24,835 bases of DNA from the NCBI GenBank assembly GCA_036897485.1, contig JAYMTF010001259.1, positions 1 through 24,835 of the forward strand, given 5' to 3'. A program made the translations under genes and the position numbers. Origin of the DNA: Pelargonium nanum. Its lineage: Eukaryota; Streptophyta; Magnoliopsida; Geraniales; Geraniaceae. The stretch's first letter is position 1, and the number at the start of each line of letters is the position of its first letter. Of this stretch, positions 19,186-24,835 are shown piece by piece. The notes below the pieces were generated by a model. The model worked only from the letters and a program-made list of their open reading frames with translations. It ran no database searches and was not told where the DNA came from.

Positions 19186-19769
19186 GTCGGTCATTTATGT
19201 TAGGATAGCTGGATTTTCTTCAATAGAATATATATTATTCAAACCATTAGTTGTAATTCTTGGGTCTTAAATGATGTATTATTCTAATATTTGTTGAAAA
19301 GAGAAAAGAGAAGAGAATAGAAATGGAAGGTTTGTCACATGTTTCAGGCTGTTGGTCTAATAGCAAGTTGCATATATGGGAAATTGGATTATGAAAATCT
19401 TGTAGGGGCACCAAATAACAATTGATTGTACTTTGGGAATCTGTAGTGCACAATTGGATAGAGATATATACAAAATACAATTATATTATAATTGTAAGAT
19501 ATGGGGCATATGATTCTACAGCAAGAGTACATATATATCTCTAGCTCTAACATAACAATCCCCAACTTTGTCAGACACCAAGTATCACCTTCCACATCGT
19601 TTATTCCATGAGACCAGGTCTTTTCACCATAAATTTATATATGATTCCTTTTCTTATAAAAATACAGGGCATATTTGGTGTTTAATCACATAAAGATCAA
19701 ATTAGTAGCACCCTACATTTATCTTCTGCTTTGTGGTTAATTTTATCATAGTAAAAATGGTAGTTTATT
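19186..19769. other. Spacer between the possible SINE head and the LINE remnant
   Basis: AT-rich; nothing recognisable. Sequence beyond the RNase H-like trace could include the LINE 3' UTR, but no poly(A) tail (poly(T) on the plus strand) is evident. Confidence 0.4.
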
Positions 19770-20650
19770 GACTTTACCATTTAAATCCATGATGATATAT
19801 GACAATCGAGCAAACACCATTGCCTATACAATTAGATCTATTAGAAAGATCATCAACATTAATCTTAATTCAAGGAGCCATAAGTTAATTTCTCCGAACA
19901 TACACGAATAGATCAGCGGGAGGATTGTTGATAAGAGAATTTGTGGAAGAACAAAATTTTGTCGCTCTGGTATTGAATTTAGATTAGAAAACAGAAAAAT
20001 AACTAATATTTCTACTGACCTACAGTGTCCATCAAGTATAAGCAAAAACAACATTTCAAGGGATACCTAAAGGGTAAAGTAGACAAGTTTAATTTGAACA
20101 AAGAACTGAAATCTGCTAATTGATCACCTAAGAGCACAAAATAAAAGTACTCCACACAATATTTGCAGAAGCACAATTCCTAAAAATATGATTTTGATTT
20201 TCGATTTGAAAGAAGCATTTGTGGCATTCATTATCAATTTTGATTCCCCGCCCACTCATAAAAACTTTCATAACCAAGCAATTTTGATTAATTTGTTGAC
20301 CAAATAAATGTTTTGACCCTTTCGTGAACACTTATTTTAATTTCATACTCATGTCCAAGTAACATTATTGAAGCTCATATTGGGAGAATATGTGGTATCT
20401 CAATTCAACAAACGAATCTTCCTCTTAGAATCATTAATACTCCGCGTAAAGTTTATATTGAGCTAATTATATATATTGTGTTTTACAAGTGAATTTTAAA
20501 AAAGACACGTAAGACATGAAATAGTTAGCGATGAAAAAGCTTATAGACTTGATCAAAGTCAACCTATCCACAAGGATAGGAGTTCTCTTCCAAAGATAAA
20601 CTTATCATCTCTCCAAGACTTTTTCAAAGATAAACCAAGATACTTTGTCT
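19770..20650 (-). mobile_element. Decayed 3' half of a LINE (non-LTR retrotransposon)
   Basis: Reading the minus strand from high to low coordinates, three LINE landmarks appear in the right order but in different frames and with stops. (1) At about 20640-20500: YLGLSL, then after a frameshift FEKVLER, WKRTPILVDRLTLIKSISFF and ANYFM, matching the reverse-transcriptase thumb signature (WKr...GRLTLIKSvL..iP.YfM). (2) At 20331-20128: VKTFIW in one frame, then RGIKIDNECHKC and NHIFRNCASANIVW, the zf-RVT knuckle (CxxC...HxFxxC). (3) At about 19900-19770: IKINVDDLSNRSNCIGNGVC and IVIYHHG, resembling the RNase H-like domain (IKINVDGs...G.G.VIRDH.G). No part could be active. The 5' two-thirds (endonuclease, main RT) are absent from the window. 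Confidence 0.8.
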
Positions 20651-22106
20651 CAACTATTATGATTCTCTATGTGACTTATTAATTTATACGTTTAATTAAA
20701 ATTCGTACATCATAAATATAATTGTTCCCTAGAATAAACGTTATATCGTTTTATTGTGAACAACATTAGTATTTTGCTATCAATAGATAATATTATTTGA
20801 AGGTAATCATTTGGAGATGAAGGAAAGGTTGAGAAGGAAAAAAAAAAGAATAGAATGGAAAAGAAAGAGAAAGAGAGAGGGAATGATTTTGTTGGATTTA
20901 TGTCTTGGATGAGTGCGACATAGCATGAGGAGTTTTATGATTTATGAGTTATGAGTCAACTGCTGATAGCTTAGCTTTACCTTATCTTCTTCTTCTGTTT
21001 CAACTTCAACAATTGTTATTGCAACTTGCTAATTCATTATTAATTAATATTATTTGTCTTTCTAATCAAAACTTGCTTTGCTTGGTGATTGCCAACCGTA
21101 CAATCAAGTAACTAGTGCCACTCAGATCTCTTTCCCATATACATTTTCCTTCTAGAGAATCACACACAAAAAAGTATCCATTTTACACGACTAGACCATC
21201 CCTCACCCCCACCTTGACTTTTTCTCATTATATGGTCTATCTATGAAAACTCATGTTCTCAAACTATTTTCTTTCCGTATCTTAATTATGTTCTTATTCT
21301 GTTTTCATCAATCCATATTCCAAAAAAAAAAAAAAAGGGTTTTATAGGATAAGTATATATACGAAATAAATCTATATACTATATGTTAAAATGAAACTAT
21401 AATAGGTGTTGTCACACTAGCCGGTATTAAAAATGCATTTTCATATCAGTTTTGTGTACTTAAGACAATAGATGAAGCTAGTGACAAAATTTGAGGAGGA
21501 AAAAAATTAAGCATTCAAAACTTATAAACTTGTGACCGAACATTTTAAAAATTAAGTTCATTTTAACTCATTTTACCTACTTTTATTTCATCGGCTTTTA
21601 AAGTTTGTAAAAAAGCAATAAGAAGTTGGAATGAGATTTTAATGTTTTCTTCGCTTCTTTTTGTCTTTTCAGTTATCAAAATGACCGAAAGAAAAGAACG
21701 GTTGAAACTAATAATGATACTGAAACAAAGATACCATTAGTAATCACTACGGAATATATAAAATTAAAACCCAACTAAAGTACCTTTCAGAGGTACTTTA
21801 AGTTTTTATCTTATCTTGTGCTTAACAAATAAGATTTGCGAGTGCTTAGCTCTCATTCCCTCCACATTTTCTCTTTGTTCACTTTTAGACTAAACGAAAA
21901 TGACACCGAAGATTAAAGTGGAATATATCAATTCTCAACAAGTGATGGAAATAATTGAGCCTTGATAGTGACCTTTCTAAAATATTTTCTCAGTGTGTAA
22001 AGTGTAATGCTTAGAAAACAAACTTGATGATTATATTAATTAAATTCATTTTTCAAACCACAGATTTGATCCAAATGGACACCCAACAAGAAATAGAATT
22101 GGACAA
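20651..22106. other. Intergenic region upstream of the third F-box gene
   Basis: AT-rich, with a purine run at about 20820-20880 and an A run at about 21321-21336. No conserved coding frame was seen. Confidence 0.5.
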
Positions 22107-22124
22107 GGCCCACTTATATGGGCC
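22107..22124. promoter_or_regulatory. Inverted pair of site II elements
   Basis: GGCCCA CTTATA TGGGCC: two opposed TGGGCC site II motifs six bases apart. Another GGGCC follows at 22134-22138. Site II motifs (bound by TCP factors) are common in promoters of genes active in dividing cells. Confidence 0.6.
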
Positions 22125-22240
22125 TAAGTGCTCGGGCCTTGTTATTCAAGATACACAAAACACTCCAATCAGTTCTGTCCGGAGCTCAATTGGATATTTT
22201 CATAGATCAATTTTCGAAATTGCAATTTGCAATGCAATAC

Positions 22241-22249
22241 TTAGGGTTT
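22241..22249 (+). promoter_or_regulatory. Telo-box
   Basis: TTAGGGTTT, the reverse of AAACCCTAA, about 120 bp after the paired site II motifs. The pairing of telo-box and site II is known from promoters of plant translation and growth genes. It suggests transcription of the gene at 23127 starts near here. Confidence 0.55.
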
Positions 22250-22377
22250 TCCAAGCAAGAAGGGCTTGGACGACTTCGTTTCGCTCCCAGGAGCAGCGAT
22301 TCTCTCTTCCTTCTCTTGGCGTTCATTTTCGGATTCGGTCTTCTTGGCTGGTTTCGCCAATCGAAACCTCACTGCAG

Positions 22378-23107
22378 GTAATTCCACTCCCAGATTCTTG
22401 TTTCCTTCCTTCAACTTTTTTCAGAAAATTCGCACCTTTTTTATAATATTTGTTCAGAAAATTGGTAAAGATCGAATTCTGTCAGAATTCACTATTCAGG
22501 CTTCGATTTTTCGGTGATTTTTCTCAACCGCTTGGAAGGTACAAAAGGCTGATTCTTTTATTTTTGCAGCAAATTCATTTACTTTTGTTAATTAGCTTCC
22601 TCCAAATGCTTTGGAATTGTCAATTGTTTTTATTTGCCGGATATTTTTTTGGTAGGTAGTGAAAATGGCTCATTTCTGAAGAACAGATGTTGTGATTTTA
22701 AAATGTAATTCAAATTTGGTACAACGGATACCTTGCACATAAACTCGGACATTTCATCTAGAAAACAATAATGAGGATTGGAATAAGGAAGTAGTGAAGT
22801 GAAGTTATTAAGTAGTAGTGTTAGTAGCTCTGTTTTTTTTTTTTCCGTTGCTTCATACCCATAGCATGATGAGCTGAGTTCACATTTTCAAACTACGGAA
22901 TTTCACGCAGTATGTATGTGTTAACTGTTAGGCATTTAGAATTGGCTGAACTGATCTCATCGGTTTATTCATGTGCTTGTGGTGGTATTTTAATAGTGGT
23001 CTACAGCCACTTCTCTGATATGCAATACTGTTATCAATTAATTTATCATTATCATTCTTTGTAAATGTTGACTGTCAAGCTTCAGTTGTTGGATGTTCCA
23101 TTGCCAG
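22378..23107 (+). other. Probable 5' leader intron of the F-box gene at 23127
   Basis: A strong donor CAG|GTAATT follows 22377 and a plausible acceptor TTGCCAG ends at 23107, 19 bases before the F-box ATG. With promoter motifs at 22107-22249 this implies a first exon of roughly 22200-22377 that is mostly or wholly untranslated. The frame running from ATG 22118 to 22377 would, with this splice, join the F-box frame and add about 93 residues. I regard that as unlikely because the added text is not like any F-box N-terminus. Confidence 0.5.
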
Positions 23108-23126
23108 AGTTAGTGAAGATCGGAAA

Positions 23127-24326
23127 ATGAAAACAATGGAATCCAATCATGAAGAGGAAGTACAAAGGAAGGGGACACAAACACAGAGACTGACAAACAT
23201 ATCAGACCTCTCATTACCTATACTCACTGATATCTTGTCCAGACTTCCAACCAGAACTGCTGTTTGCAGTTGCCAGTTTGTATCCAAGTCATGGCGCAGC
23301 GTAATTTCAGATCCTCTATACACTACACTTCACTTTATCCACTCACCCTCCTTCCTACTTCTGTGTGCGTATACCGTACACCTTGAACCCAAAGACAACT
23401 TTTGCATATGGCTGGATGTTGAAAAGCAAGACATCACGTATAGATCTCGCGAGTTTCAGTTCCCTTCCTTGCCTCGTTACGCGCTTGGGAATTCATGTAA
23501 TGGTTTGGTTTGTGTATGTGGTCCTCCTTCTCGTGATCCTGTCTACGTCTGGAATCCTATGCTCGGTGAATGCATAGCACTTCCAACTGTCACCAAGAAA
23601 TCGTGCCAGAAGGTTATGTCCGGGCTTGGGTTTAGCCCTAATACTAATGAATACAAGGTGATTCGAATTTTCTGTTTATCCAACGGTCAAGATTGGGAGG
23701 CAGAGGTTTGTACATTGGGTTCAGGTACATGGAGAAGCATCGGGACTGTCCCCTATTCACCGTTTGATCGATCGCCAGCTGCTTTTCTGAATCGGGCTCT
23801 ACATTGGATTGTCTACTGTCCTGGTTCTGTGTTTATATTTTCTTTTGACTTTGAAACAGAGAAATTCCGACCATTCCCAGGGCCACCTGCATTTTTCAAA
23901 GAACATAGGTCGGGATCCTCAAATATTTGCAAGAATACTGACTATTATTGTTCAAACATTGGGGTGATAGAAGGCTGTCTTTATATATGTGCAACTGATC
24001 GCTTTGCTCTAACTCCTGAAGTTGAAGTGTGGATCATGAAAAAGTACGGGGACGTGGAATCTTGGAGCAAAGTGTTGGCAATTAAAAGTCCGAGTGTGGA
24101 ATGGTGGAACCTCAAGCGGCGCCATTTCCAATTAATTAACATTGGGAGAGATGGGGAAATCTTGCTGCTATGTGGGCATAGTCATCTGCTTTGTTATTCT
24201 CCCCGAGATCGATCATTCAAGCAGCTGTTGGCGCATAAGGGCAATAACATTGCTGCTCATAAATCAAGCTTTGTCTCGCTCAGAGATTTTGAGTCTGATT
24301 CATTTCCAGTACTACCTGCCATTTAG
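23127..24326 (+). CDS. F-box protein with F-box-associated (FBA) domain
   Basis: Intact 399-aa protein in one coding exon; likely a substrate-binding subunit of an SCF ubiquitin ligase, with unknown target. The F-box is at about residues 27-67 (SDLSLPILTDILSRLPTRTA, then CQFVSKSWRSVISDPLYTTL). The FBA region follows with ALGNSCNGLVCVCG, VWNPMLGECIALP, GLGFSPNTNEYKVIRIF, AEVCTLGSGTWRSIGTVPYS, AAFLNRALHWIV, FDFETEKFRPFPGP, GCLYICATD, EVWIMKKYGDVESWSKVLAI, and a final INIGRDGEILLLCG and YSPRDRSFKQL. The length is normal. ATG 23127 is used; Met4 is an equally good start. It is only distantly similar to the F-box gene at 9254-10549, so this is an older family member, not a recent copy. A 5' leader intron is likely. 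Confidence 0.95.
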   Translation: MKTMESNHEEEVQRKGTQTQRLTNISDLSLPILTDILSRLPTRTAVCSCQFVSKSWRSVISDPLYTTLHFIHSPSFLLLCAYTVHLEPKDNFCIWLDVEKQDITYRSREFQFPSLPRYALGNSCNGLVCVCGPPSRDPVYVWNPMLGECIALPTVTKKSCQKVMSGLGFSPNTNEYKVIRIFCLSNGQDWEAEVCTLGSGTWRSIGTVPYSPFDRSPAAFLNRALHWIVYCPGSVFIFSFDFETEKFRPFPGPPAFFKEHRSGSSNICKNTDYYCSNIGVIEGCLYICATDRFALTPEVEVWIMKKYGDVESWSKVLAIKSPSVEWWNLKRRHFQLINIGRDGEILLLCGHSHLLCYSPRDRSFKQLLAHKGNNIAAHKSSFVSLRDFESDSFPVLPAI

Positions 24327-24835
24327 TTTTTGGTTTAATTTCATATTGTTGTTAACCCTGAGTTGTATATATACAGATGACACCATGGATATATGATGCT
24401 TCTGATTTTGACAGCCTCATTCTGGTTTGAACTTTGAAGGACGTTTTTCGTTGGATTACTTGCTTTTATCTTCTACCCTCGTTCCTCTTTTTACAAACTA
24501 GAGACAAACACTTTTATGTGCACGAACTTTGATCAAATGTACAAATAAGTCGCATTTGTCAAATTTTGTACAAATATGTGCACGATTTTCAATTATTAAC
24601 AATGAAGTCAAATTCCCTGCAATGTCAATCTATTCCACCAAATATAGCTGATGCTGCACCAAAAAGGTGCTAGTCTCTTGCAAATTGTCACACATTTATT
24701 TTTAACTTACTCCTCATCATATCTATAACAGGAAACAACACGCTAATTTTAAGCAATATTTGGCTTAGCCAAATCTTAGTGCAAGTTATATTTCCTATTC
24801 CTTTTGTACGTCCTATTATATATATATATATATAT
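24327..24835. other. 3' flank of the F-box gene with short direct repeats and a terminal TA run
   Basis: 3' UTR followed by spacer. TATGTGCACGA occurs at 24515-24525 and again at 24575-24585, exactly 60 bases apart, with TGTACAAATA also duplicated between them. The window ends in a TA dinucleotide run (about 24818-24835). No gene was seen. Confidence 0.6.

Noticed and set aside
22118..22381. 87-codon frame as an independent small gene
   Set aside because: It runs into the splice donor, overlaps other open frames of similar quality and lies where the F-box leader exon is expected.

Overview
The window is nuclear DNA of a flowering plant, most likely a eudicot. It has AT-rich spacers, short GT-AG introns, plant-specific gene families (polcalcin-type EF-hand, F-box proteins with FBA domains, plant RhoGDI) and decayed plant retroelements. 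I cannot name the genus from sequence alone.

Layout, left to right. 1-2431: no gene. 2432-3509 (-): a five-exon Rho GDP-dissociation inhibitor, whose splice sites I could set so that the reading frame closes exactly at 208 aa. 4403-5924 (+): a four-exon conserved plant protein of unknown function, divergent from the RhoGDI. 7598-7890 (-): a broken F-box fragment. 9254-10549 (-): an intact single-exon F-box gene that I recognise as closest to Arabidopsis At3g07870. 12390-12635 (+): a small two-EF-hand polcalcin-like gene. 17188-17529 (+): a small plant protein with a glycine stretch and a conserved-looking C-terminus. 23127-24326 (+): a third, more divergent F-box gene, probably with a leader intron.

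The spacers hold mobile-element debris. There is a tRNA-derived SINE on the minus strand (16347-16543) and the head of a possible second SINE (19147-19185). A frameshifted 3' half of a LINE lies on the minus strand at about 19770-20650 (RT thumb, zf-RVT knuckle and RNase H-like traces). About 260 bp rich in CGTGTCGTGTT-type motifs with inverted ends lies at 11289-11547.

The genes do not form a pathway. The clearest biological signal is conserved order: in Arabidopsis the RhoGDI SCN1 (At3g07880) and F-box gene At3g07870 are neighbours, and here their likely orthologues lie about 6 kb apart, with one unrelated gene and an F-box relic between them. I found no convincing new multi-gene system. 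The best leads are the unknown protein at 4403-5924, which has a His...Cys arrangement like permuted papain-fold (LRAT/PPPDE/DUF778-like) proteins, the SINE pair, and the higher-order hexamer repeat filling half of RhoGDI intron 1.
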